Positions 53,207-62,395 of a stretch of 64,000 nucleotides of DNA are shown piece after piece. The stretch lies in the NCBI GenBank assembly GCA_000149225.2, contig CM000694.1, positions 1,054,001 through 1,118,000 on the forward strand, in the 5' to 3' direction. Each line of letters opens with the position of its first letter. Within the stretch, counting starts at the first letter, position 1. Made by a program: the position numbers and the translations under genes. Under the pieces are notes generated by a model, which made no database searches, was not told where the DNA came from, and saw only the letters and a program-made list of their open reading frames with translations. The DNA comes from Lachancea kluyveri NRRL Y-12651 (taxonomy: Eukaryota; Ascomycota; Saccharomycetes; Saccharomycetales; Saccharomycetaceae).

Positions 53207-53305
53207 CTGGAGAAAAAGAAAAAAAATAATGTTAGATTATTAAACAGAGCTCCCATTGGTATCTATAACATGAGGTATCCTATCAGGCAACAAACCTTTT
53301 TCCAT
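53207..53305 (-). other. Candidate 5' exon and intron of the Ady4-like gene
   Basis: On the minus strand, ATGGAAAAAG at 53305-53296 is followed by a possible donor GTTTGT (53295-53290), a branch-like ATCTAAC at 53237-53231, a T-rich tract and the acceptor CAG ending at 53207: an 89-base intron. Joining leaves the reading frame intact (one base carried over) and gives 485 residues, close to Ady4. The weak points are the donor (third base T instead of A) and the branch site (CTAAC core only). Confidence 0.4.
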
Positions 53306-53450
53306 AGTCTTCTGGGCTTTAACGTATAATTTCAGGTATTTATGTTTTCCCTCAACGCTGTTTATCTTTCCACAAAGAAAGGTGACAAACTTTTTATATG
53401 ATGCGATAACAGAAAGCGAGACAGCGGTGGAAAGGTATAAGCGATTACTC

Positions 53451-56400
53451 ATGAAGGAAAACAAAACTGAACAAACGCGAACTCAGGTGATCAGTGAGAC
53501 TCCTTCTGCTGATAAAGTTGCCATCCTTTTAAACAATCACTCTCCAGAAGGTCAAAGATATTATGAATATGGGCGTCCTTATAACGAAACACCTGTGCCT
53601 GCTAAGACATTGAGAATCAATCACCAGTCACCTATTGAAAGTAAGAATCCAATCAAGTCAAAGAGTGCAGCTGAGATGTTTGACCATCTGGTAAATAGTC
53701 AACCGAACAAGACAAAGAAATTTGATCCTGTGGATTCTAGCCTGCACACGATCGATGAGGCTCCTATTAATTATAATACTAGAACTCCGGATTTCGACAA
53801 GATCGCCAAATTATTGAAAGCGAATAGAAGCCCTGATAACGGTCTATTATTCCAATTTGGTGATTCCATCGAAGATACGCCAGAGTCACAGAGAAGAAGG
53901 ATATCGCCTAGCAAAAATGAGAGAAAAACAGCAGCCGAGTTTTTAAATAAGCTAAAAGAGGACCAGATGGACAAACAAGATCTGAATCTCCCATTTCAAG
54001 GTACTGGGGGAGGTATACTATTAAACGACGGTAGAAAAATGGAAGAAAAATTAAGCAATACATCAACTCCAGAAGTAAACGAAGTAGCAAGAGCCCTAAA
54101 TCATGGGGGAAAGTCCAGTCTAGGAGGGCTGCATGCCTACAACGACTTTGTTGAAAATACTCCTTTAAAAAGTAATGTACTAAATGGACAAGGTCCAAAC
54201 GGTAATAGGCTTTTGCCCTCAACAGCAACCACTGACGGACAAGACATACAACACAACGAACATATTTTACGCCTTCCTTCGGAAGGAGAGGCAATAGCTG
54301 ATGAAACTAATGAAGTTTCGAGCCCCAAAAGAATCATCTCCCTGAATAATGATTGTGAAGAGAGTGGTGTTTTAACTGTAGATACTCAGCCTGTAAATGA
54401 TGTTGTAATACCAGCCACAAATCCAAGCATGGTTCGATCTAGGTCTGTAGAAACACAGGGAAGTTTCAAGGTAGAAGGTAATGAAGCTTTATATGAAGGC
54501 AGTCCAAAAGAGAGTAAAAACAAGACTAGCGAGCTCACACAAGGTTCACAAAGCAATACGTTTTCTGCAGATAACAAGGGTATGGCATTTAACAGGATTC
54601 AATCACAACCTTCAAGTTTTCTTGTAGTTGAAAATTGTCACACTGAAGGGGATTCCCAGGACAATCGACCAGAAATGAGAATTTCCGAAACATGTGATAA
54701 TATTGACAACCAAGAGCACCAGCGTTGGATATTTCGCTTTGGGAATGATAATTACAATAACCAAGAGCCGACACAGCTAATAAACTCAGCAGAAGAGCAG
54801 GGAAACAAGAAGATCCAAAAAATTACGGAATGTATAGATACTCAGGTGGATATTGATACTTGCATTAGAAATTTGGGAGAAACTGATGAAGTTGAAACAC
54901 AACTTATAACATCGCCAATTTCGCTGAAACGTCCAACACAGCAAAAACTCAAAGCTAACTCTCAGTTCTTCGATAGAGATGCGCCAACACAAATTATAGC
55001 ATCTCCAGCAGATGCCACCCAGAAATTGCGACTAGTTCCCTCGCCTCCAATAGTGACAGAACATGGAAATACGGCCGACCAAAATCCCATTAATGAAACG
55101 TCTAATGATTCACACCCTAAAGTCCAAGAGACGCAGTACTTAAGTGACAGTTCCCCGTCAGCTTTAAAAGAAAATGGCCGAGACACTGTTGAAAATGATA
55201 GTCAAAGCCGTGTTAGATTGAAGTTTTCTACCAAAACTGTAGAGCCATGGTCTAGCCAATCTGATATATTCGGAACAAAGAGGGATACTGTGACATCTAG
55301 TGATGTGGAAATGACACAAGAGTTGCCTGAAATAGAAGAGTCTGTCTTACAGGAATCTAACACTTTCAATAAAAATCATACCATGGGATCCAGTGAAACC
55401 AATTTTGAAAACCGCAAGCAATCTCACGAAGAAGTTGATAGTTTAATTTATCAAACCTCCTTTAATGAAGAATCCCAAGAGATTGTAAAAACTCGAAGGA
55501 GTGCAAGAAGAGGCGTACAAAAAGGTAAAAGGACAAGAGTTACAACAGAATTTGACGGAAGCCAAAACAAATCTGCAAAACCACTCAGTGTTACACTCAC
55601 AAAAAAATTGAAACGTCCTGTTGAGACAAAAGATGAGGCTTCTGGAGGGCCAGAGTCATTAGATTTTGTCAGTAGAGAAGAAGGAAAGCACACTTTTTTG
55701 AGCAATACGTACTCTTCTTCTATTCAAGAACCACCTGTTACTGCCGAACATCATCAAAATATCCAGGACCTTTCTTTACGAAAAAACCAGCCTAACAAAA
55801 TTGAACATCAGCCCTTTCCTACAGAACTTAAAACTTCAGATAGTGGATATTTGACTATAGATGATATCAAGTTTGGAAACTCTGTTTGGTGTCAATATAG
55901 CTTAAATTATGAATACTATCCTGGCCGGGTCATTTCATATAACTCCTACTCTGACTTATCAAAAGTGTTTTTTGAGACAGGCGAATCTTTAATAAAAAAA
56001 GAAGATATACATTACTTAGATATCAGAGTAGGGGATGTGGTTAACTGGAAGGGTAAACCCCATACTGTGGTAGCATTGGAATGTAAATCTTATGAATTTA
56101 ACGCCATTAGGTGTATTCGTGGCTACGATACTGTACATTTAAAAAGGAATAACAGCAACGGAAATTTGGGAAAGAGGATTATACTTAAGCCTTTAGCGTC
56201 AATAACCTTGGATTTAAACGAATGGGCCAAAAGGCCCAAAATAATTCTTGATGGCGGGTCACAGAGTCGAGCAAACGCTTTCCAGGATTTGAGACAACCA
56301 ATCAGAGGGAGAAAGAATCTTACAATGATTAAGGCTATATCTCCCGAATCATCGGTCAAAAATGAAAATGGTTCACATTCCAATGTAGCATCCAATCGAA

Positions 56401-57404
56401 CTATTTCACTAGAGAATTCCATATGCTCGCTTAATGATGTAAGCCAGAGGCCTTTGCTCTCTACTTGCGCTTATGAAAAGGGCAACATATTTGACAAGTG
56501 TTTATTTGTACTAACTGGCCTCTCGGAGGAGTATCGAAGAGAGTTGTCTCTAACAATCGAACATCAGAAGGGTACTGTGGTTGAAAACGGATTCTCGAGC
56601 TTGTTTGAACTTGGGGGAGAGAATAACTCCTGCCAAATATATTGGAAAGATAGATGTTTTAGTGATTACAAATTTGCAGGGTTGATTACCGAAAGACATC
56701 TAAGAAGTCCCAAGTACATTGAAACTCTAGCATTGGGTTGGCCAACTTTACATTGGAAGTTTATCGAGCAATGCTTGAAAAATGGCAAGCTTGTCGCAGA
56801 ACAATTGCACCGATTTCTCTTGCCGTCTGGTGAAAGTCACCGGCTTTCCATCGATTCTAACTCGCGGACCGGCGTTATCAAGTCCAATAACGTCTTTGAG
56901 TTTTATATGAATTTAACACTAGGATTGGCATTAAAATCTCAATTAAAAACCCGGCCGGTGAGCTTAAGAAATTACTCTGTTGTCATTTATGGGAAATCTG
57001 ACGTCGATAGTTTTATCAAATTTATTTTTCACACATTTGAAGTTTATGAACTAACTCAGTTTGATGATCAACAACAACTGCAATATCAATCCTTAAATCG
57101 CAGTTCTAGGGCACGATCCAGATCTAGTGATGTCGCGACCGAAAGTATAGATGAGCAAACAATTACCCAACTGCAGAAGTTATGTCCATCATCCAACGAT
57201 GTGAACGTGCTAATATATATTAATGAAAAGAGCAATAAAATTAGCGTAGCTCAAAATCTTAAGCGAGAAATATGGTCAAGATTGAATCATGTTATCGATA
57301 ACAAGCTACATGTGGAAACTAAAGAATGGCTGATCCAAAGTATCATAAACGAAAGCACGGGGTTTGAAGACGACTTGCGATCTGATTTACTTCCACATTT
57401 TTAG
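53451..57404 (+). CDS. RAD9: DNA damage checkpoint adaptor Rad9
   Basis: 1317 residues from the first ATG at 53451; the frame extends 23 codons upstream only through GTG. S. cerevisiae Rad9 (YDR217C) has 1309. It recruits and activates Rad53 and Chk1 after phosphorylation by Mec1/Tel1. The N-terminal ~240 residues hold three copies of a ~45-residue motif with S/TP sites (separate finding). A cluster of TQ sites occurs at ~455-640 (EPTQLINS, DTQVDIDT, ETQLITSP, PTQIIASP, MTQELPEI), the type bound by Rad53 FHA domains. The Tudor domain lies at ~803-880 (FGNSVWCQYSLNYEYYPGRV, GDVVNWKGKPHTVV), for methylated histone H3. Tandem BRCT at ~1009-1317 (CLFVLTGLSEEYRREL, GWPTLHWKFIEQCLKNG), for gamma-H2A. 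All modules are in the S. cerevisiae order. Confidence 0.95.
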   Translation: MKENKTEQTRTQVISETPSADKVAILLNNHSPEGQRYYEYGRPYNETPVPAKTLRINHQSPIESKNPIKSKSAAEMFDHLVNSQPNKTKKFDPVDSSLHTIDEAPINYNTRTPDFDKIAKLLKANRSPDNGLLFQFGDSIEDTPESQRRRISPSKNERKTAAEFLNKLKEDQMDKQDLNLPFQGTGGGILLNDGRKMEEKLSNTSTPEVNEVARALNHGGKSSLGGLHAYNDFVENTPLKSNVLNGQGPNGNRLLPSTATTDGQDIQHNEHILRLPSEGEAIADETNEVSSPKRIISLNNDCEESGVLTVDTQPVNDVVIPATNPSMVRSRSVETQGSFKVEGNEALYEGSPKESKNKTSELTQGSQSNTFSADNKGMAFNRIQSQPSSFLVVENCHTEGDSQDNRPEMRISETCDNIDNQEHQRWIFRFGNDNYNNQEPTQLINSAEEQGNKKIQKITECIDTQVDIDTCIRNLGETDEVETQLITSPISLKRPTQQKLKANSQFFDRDAPTQIIASPADATQKLRLVPSPPIVTEHGNTADQNPINETSNDSHPKVQETQYLSDSSPSALKENGRDTVENDSQSRVRLKFSTKTVEPWSSQSDIFGTKRDTVTSSDVEMTQELPEIEESVLQESNTFNKNHTMGSSETNFENRKQSHEEVDSLIYQTSFNEESQEIVKTRRSARRGVQKGKRTRVTTEFDGSQNKSAKPLSVTLTKKLKRPVETKDEASGGPESLDFVSREEGKHTFLSNTYSSSIQEPPVTAEHHQNIQDLSLRKNQPNKIEHQPFPTELKTSDSGYLTIDDIKFGNSVWCQYSLNYEYYPGRVISYNSYSDLSKVFFETGESLIKKEDIHYLDIRVGDVVNWKGKPHTVVALECKSYEFNAIRCIRGYDTVHLKRNNSNGNLGKRIILKPLASITLDLNEWAKRPKIILDGGSQSRANAFQDLRQPIRGRKNLTMIKAISPESSVKNENGSHSNVASNRTISLENSICSLNDVSQRPLLSTCAYEKGNIFDKCLFVLTGLSEEYRRELSLTIEHQKGTVVENGFSSLFELGGENNSCQIYWKDRCFSDYKFAGLITERHLRSPKYIETLALGWPTLHWKFIEQCLKNGKLVAEQLHRFLLPSGESHRLSIDSNSRTGVIKSNNVFEFYMNLTLGLALKSQLKTRPVSLRNYSVVIYGKSDVDSFIKFIFHTFEVYELTQFDDQQQLQYQSLNRSSRARSRSSDVATESIDEQTITQLQKLCPSSNDVNVLIYINEKSNKISVAQNLKREIWSRLNHVIDNKLHVETKEWLIQSIINESTGFEDDLRSDLLPHF

Positions 57405-58323
57405 CTGAATGAACAGCACGTTATCTAATTAATACACGTTTATGTGCTATCAATAGATTTGAATCGATGCATGTTTCTATAGTTCACACTCAGCGTTGGG
57501 AGGGGCCATCGCAATAACCTTTAGCGTTCATAGCTTTTGGTTTTTTTGACTGGAAAGATATAGTAAGGTAAAAATAGAAAGGAATATCATAAATCATTAT
57601 CATTATTGGTATGGTTACAAATATATCATAGTAGTTATAAGATTGGGTAAAAAAATCACAAACATAAATAATTAGCAGGGATAGTGATGGCAGTAAGATG
57701 GAAAAACTGTGAGAAAGAAGAATTTGGTGGTTTATGCCAATGTGAAGAATAACTCAATCTGGTGTGGCAAACCGTCCGGCTTCAAGTTATTATCAGGCAA
57801 TTATAAGAGTTCATATTTTTACTCTTTCTCATTAATCCCAACTATGCCAGGAACTTGTGAAATTGTAAAAGCGACATAAAGCAAAATATTTTGGGCGTTA
57901 CAAGTCTTTAACAGCTTAAAAGTGTACCCAAAGGTTATGAAACATAGAATTAGAAAACACGACATATGCACATATTTGTTTTCAGGTTAAAAACAGCGAT
58001 ATCTCAACAGGGAAGACAACTTTTTACGTTATAAAGAATAAAACATTCAATCGCACTTCCCTGCAAAAACTTGGAATGGCCGCTCGCGAGTATGGTCGAA
58101 AAACTAGTATGTGAACAATCGGGTCCAATCAGTTAGATTATTTTTCTTTTTTTTCCATCTCAGAAAATGTGTATTTTCGGGATTCCAAGTGGCCCTTCCC
58201 ATCCCAGAATAACTAAGGCCACGATAGTTAGGTAGTGGTGAAATTTTGGATCGAAATACAGGTTTTCAACCCTATAGTATACATTTGACGTTTTAGCACT
58301 GAACACTGTAGCAAGATCTTGCC
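57405..58323. other. 919-base convergent gap RAD9/ADR1
   Basis: Between two 3' ends, AT-rich, no ORF of 60 codons and no tRNA boxes. On the minus strand atttatgtttg at 57669-57659 matches 10 of 11 positions of the S. cerevisiae ARS consensus, and convergent gaps are common origin sites. I see nothing else of note. Confidence 0.45.
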
Positions 58324-61300
58324 TCATGTTAGCGGTGTAGCATGCGTCGTTTTTAAAAATTGATCCATAGAGTTCTCTTCTTCGACTTTACGTTCAATAT
58401 TAAGCAAATCAGAGGATAGTTTTTCCAAAAAGTGGCAGTGAGAATTGTTTTCAAAAATGTAGAGAAAGAAGCATTTCGCAATCGCTATGTATTTCTCAGA
58501 CAAATGGTACCTCTCGGCAAACCCTTGCCTCACAATTCCCCGAGACTGTTGATCTTGCTGCTGCTGTAATAGGTTCAACGAAGACTGAGTCGGTATTGGA
58601 GTAAAATCTGAATTGAGTAGCCTTTGTGAAGGCTGTTTTTGCCTTTGACTGAACATGAATTCGTTTGGTGCTTGTTCAGACATTTTCAGAAAGTTTGTGT
58701 CATTAAATGAATAAACAAGTACGTTGTTTATCAATTTTTCCAATTGGTCAACGTTAACAGATGAATATGAAGTTATTTTTCCATAGTTTGGTGAATTCAT
58801 AATTCTACCTGGAGTGGTGTCAACTAGAGGGTTTCCAATCTGCTCAAATTTAGCAAACTCTAGTGGATATACCGAGGATAATTTCGGTAACAGCATACCC
58901 GTTGCCAACTTTTTCAATTCGGTGAAAATGCATAACAATTTAAAGTTAGGAGTAGATTCAAAGTCTAGGATGAATTTGACCAACACTAAAAAATTGTAGT
59001 AGTAACCTTGTAAATTGAAGGCTGAAAGTTTGAACCTGTCAAATTCGATATTTTCGTCTTGTCTGCGAAACAGTGCTGCCACATTTTTTATGGAAAAGCT
59101 TAGTGCGACAAGGAAATCCGTGATTAAACTATAGGACCCTCTGGTCAAAACGTTTAACTTCTTTGGAGACAAATATGTCTCATAGAGCTGCAACGCCGCA
59201 TTGTTCCACACTTTGCGGCCAAATTGAGGATCAATTTTGTTGAAAAAAATCATAGCCATCAACGAATTTTTCAAATCAATGCCATCCTTGATTAAAGCGT
59301 GTGAATTGGTTGTATCGTTTTCATTTAGTGGAGGTAAATTCAACTCCATTTTCTTGGTATCTATCTTGGTTAAAAAAACATGGAACGACGAAGCCCTTGA
59401 GAAAGTTCTGAATTCATAAAACAGCATAGCATTTATTAAACATTCAGGGATTGTGTGCATGCCAATGTTACTGAAAGTAAAACTTTGATAAAATGTTTGA
59501 AAATTAGTGACGTATTGTTTCTTTATTGGCCCAGTCTCAGAATTAAATATAGTACTATCCCATATTTGTTCGCCATCAGGTATCACAAGTTGATCCAAAT
59601 CATGCTCACTCAAAAAGTTTGAAGAGTTTGTGCCATAGAATATCTTCAAAAACTGGCAAACGCTATAGATCATGATGCTAGTCCTCAACTTTGATTCATA
59701 AAAGATGTATTGAGCTTGAGATGGGAAATCAACGACAGCCTGTGACACAGTGGACAATAGGTTACTTTTCACAAGGGAAGAAACCGCGGAAACCTGCTTT
59801 ATTAACATTTCTGAATTAACGCTTTCTAGGGAGTCGGCAAATAATCTGAACATCACGCTAAGACATAAAGATTGAACTAACCATAGATTTCCACTACAGC
59901 CAACATCAATTCTTTTCTCCTTTAAAGACTTTCTTGTATCCAAATAGACGTGTAGAACACACCTACTCATTTCATACAATTCCAAAGTTTTCGTCTTGGC
60001 ACCCTTTTTGTATAAACTGCCAATCGTTACAATAAATAAAGGCAAACATACCACGTTTGAAAAGGACATCATTTCATCGGTAGTGAACTGAAAGCTCCCA
60101 TCATGCAAATAAGATCTAAATGAATCAATATCCAGGAAGAGCAAATTTTTGTGGATAAAGGGATAATGGGGTAGAAAATTTTCCAAAAAATAGGTTGCGT
60201 ACAAGTTTAGTTCTTTGCAACTAGGAACGACAAATTTCTTTGTAGGTTGACCTCCAGTACAATGTAGCGTGTAATATTCCAAAGCTTTCTTGCACATGCA
60301 TCTGACCTCCTCGGTAAAAAATTGTACTTTAATTTCTGCTGAAGCCAAAGAATTCTTTGGGGAAGCTCTTGTAATGTTGGCCATATCTGGGTAATCCAAA
60401 CCATAAAAGGTGTATCCATCATCTACCAAACCATCAAAAGCGGAAGTAACATCATTAGCAAAATTACCTAACGCATCCTCAGTGGCAAATTTCTGTTGCT
60501 GTTCTAGCTGTAGCTGCTGCTGCTTCTGTTGTCGTTGTTGTTCCTGCTGCTGCTGCTGGTCCTGTCCCAAAGGAGCAGGGAATTCAAATTCATGAGATTC
60601 GATGCCTGTACCGCTTCTAGTAGGTATGTTCGAGGAGGCTTCCCTTGCAGAGTGGCTTCTAGTGGTGTTGAGTTGAAAGTCATTCAATCTAGTAGACAGC
60701 GTCTCTGTGACACTATGCTGTCTTTTCCCCTGTTGTTTGCGAAAAAGTGAAGCGACCTGAGTACTATTCCTCGAGCTCGTACCGCTGGACCTCCAATCCG
60801 GTGGAGTATAATCGTTATTAAACAGAGATTTGACTTCAACGTTGTCGCCATTAATTTTCCAAGAAGACCTACGCCTATCACTATCGCTAGAATCGCTTTC
60901 GTCCAAGAGAGCCAGCGCGTTGACTTCGTTTATCCAGTTATCCTTATCCAATAAATTAAAATCGTTAGGGGTAGCGCCAATCGCGTCCTGGGTAGCGAAA
61001 TCAACTGGTAATAGAGGGGGAGTGGAAAATTCAACTCTATCCACTTGGTGTTCCGTGGTTGGTTGGGGAATTACCGCATAGTTTTCTGCGGACTGAGCAG
61101 AGAAAGAAGCCCGCCTTTGAAGAGAACGTGGTTGGCGCTTTTTCGAGATTCTGTTGGCTGAATAGCCCTTAGTAGCGGCTACCTGCGGTAAAGGTTGATG
61201 AAGATCGGCGGATTCCTCAGTGTAATTTTCTGTGCTACTATTAGAAGGTAACTCGCTGCGACCATTAGTATCACTGGGTTCACGCGTCATGCTTCTGGAC

Positions 61301-61713
61301 GTGTCTCCGTGATCGATGCTACTCATGACACTGACACACTTACGCTTTCTGCCTTTCTTTATGGTTTCACCACAGTTACCACCATGCAGCTTGTGAGCAT
61401 GTCTCAACAGTAAATCTCGCCTGCTAAACCTTCTATCACAAATACCGCAAAAGTAAGGTTTCTCTTTCGTATGGCTTCTTTCATGACGAGTCAAATGCTC
61501 CTGTCTAGCAAACGCTCTGGTGCATATTTTACAGACAAATAAACGGGGCTTGCCGCTCGGAGTCTTCCCGTAGAGACCCAAATTCTGCGGTAGTTTGTCA
61601 AATTTCTTGTTAACTTTTGAATTCATGTTGTTGTTTGAAGTGACGATCCCGCCATCATCGGTTGTGGTAAACAGCATCTTGTGGTTCGATATGTCTTTCA
61701 CAGGTGAAGCCAT
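58324..61713 (-). CDS. ADR1: Adr1, C2H2 zinc-finger activator of glucose-repressed genes
   Basis: 1129 residues (S. cerevisiae Adr1, YDR216W, 1323). Activates ADH2, peroxisomal and fatty-acid oxidation genes when glucose is exhausted. Two C2H2 fingers at residues 61-81 (FVCKICTRAFARQEHLTRH) and 89-110 (FCGICDRRFSRRDLLLRH), nearly identical in their contact residues to S. cerevisiae, with the upstream GKTPSGKPR arm. RRASF at 200-204 (Ser203) matches the S. cerevisiae Ser230 site, a PKA consensus dephosphorylated under Snf1 control. A Gln-rich stretch lies at ~385-412. The region ~465-960 is a helical middle domain of the fungal transcription-factor type (for example NFLPHYPFIHKNLLFLDIDSF). A divergent 682-base promoter is shared with the HAD gene. 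Confidence 0.94.
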   Translation of the reverse strand: MASPVKDISNHKMLFTTTDDGGIVTSNNNMNSKVNKKFDKLPQNLGLYGKTPSGKPRLFVCKICTRAFARQEHLTRHERSHTKEKPYFCGICDRRFSRRDLLLRHAHKLHGGNCGETIKKGRKRKCVSVMSSIDHGDTSRSMTREPSDTNGRSELPSNSSTENYTEESADLHQPLPQVAATKGYSANRISKKRQPRSLQRRASFSAQSAENYAVIPQPTTEHQVDRVEFSTPPLLPVDFATQDAIGATPNDFNLLDKDNWINEVNALALLDESDSSDSDRRRSSWKINGDNVEVKSLFNNDYTPPDWRSSGTSSRNSTQVASLFRKQQGKRQHSVTETLSTRLNDFQLNTTRSHSAREASSNIPTRSGTGIESHEFEFPAPLGQDQQQQQEQQRQQKQQQLQLEQQQKFATEDALGNFANDVTSAFDGLVDDGYTFYGLDYPDMANITRASPKNSLASAEIKVQFFTEEVRCMCKKALEYYTLHCTGGQPTKKFVVPSCKELNLYATYFLENFLPHYPFIHKNLLFLDIDSFRSYLHDGSFQFTTDEMMSFSNVVCLPLFIVTIGSLYKKGAKTKTLELYEMSRCVLHVYLDTRKSLKEKRIDVGCSGNLWLVQSLCLSVMFRLFADSLESVNSEMLIKQVSAVSSLVKSNLLSTVSQAVVDFPSQAQYIFYESKLRTSIMIYSVCQFLKIFYGTNSSNFLSEHDLDQLVIPDGEQIWDSTIFNSETGPIKKQYVTNFQTFYQSFTFSNIGMHTIPECLINAMLFYEFRTFSRASSFHVFLTKIDTKKMELNLPPLNENDTTNSHALIKDGIDLKNSLMAMIFFNKIDPQFGRKVWNNAALQLYETYLSPKKLNVLTRGSYSLITDFLVALSFSIKNVAALFRRQDENIEFDRFKLSAFNLQGYYYNFLVLVKFILDFESTPNFKLLCIFTELKKLATGMLLPKLSSVYPLEFAKFEQIGNPLVDTTPGRIMNSPNYGKITSYSSVNVDQLEKLINNVLVYSFNDTNFLKMSEQAPNEFMFSQRQKQPSQRLLNSDFTPIPTQSSLNLLQQQQDQQSRGIVRQGFAERYHLSEKYIAIAKCFFLYIFENNSHCHFLEKLSSDLLNIERKVEEENSMDQFLKTTHATPLT

Positions 61714-62395
61714 TCTTGCGCTGTAATTGACGAGATATATAGTAAACTTGATGTTGTTGGTGGCAAAATTGCGCGCTAACCGCCTCTACCGGATGTGTTT
61801 TACATTTATAGCCACATCGTTTCGCTTGTCCTGTTCGCACTGGGGGGAGTCCAGCCATCGGCGGAATGGAACTACAGAAGGGGACCGGTGTTTAGTTAAC
61901 TCAAAACCGGAGTTGCGGGGAAGCTAACCAGCCGCTTCGGGCACGTGCGCGTCCGATGTCCGCAGCTACACGTCCAACGCTCGGACATGCGTAACGACCG
62001 AGTATTTATTACGTCATCCATACGCGTAGACTATCACGTGACATATGCAGATCCGCAAAGGTGAAAGCAAAAGCAAAAAAAGGGCGGAACCACAGCAAAA
62101 GCAATAAAAAGATGTCACGTTTGCATGGACATCATACACACCACCCAGCCACCTCCTTAGGACCCCCTCCCCCCCGCTTAGTAGATCCAGTGAGAGTTTG
62201 AGCCGCCACCAATTACGTAGTTTGCTATCCTGCCAAGCGTGCATCTGACCACACTCCTCGAGCCCTAGACACGCAAAAAACTATATAAGGGTCTACCCAT
62301 TTGCAGTACTTATTCCCTCCAACTCTATTATCTTTTGTATTACCATATCATTATCAACTAATCACACATCAATCTTCCTCGACTGATCAATCGCA
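61714..62395. promoter_or_regulatory. Divergent promoter ADR1/HAD-family gene
   Basis: 682 bases, GC-richer than the rest of the window. CACGTG boxes at 61942-61947 and 62035-62040; stress-element cores AGGGG at 61879-61883 and CCCCT within the C-rich block at about 62163-62175; TATA box tatataag at 62282-62289, about 107 bases before the HAD gene ATG. Stress- or carbon-responsive control is inferred from these cores only. Confidence 0.6.

Noticed and set aside
57659-57669. 10/11 ARS-consensus match taken as a replication origin
   Set aside because: Such matches are common in AT-rich DNA; noted under the intergenic entry but not called as an origin.
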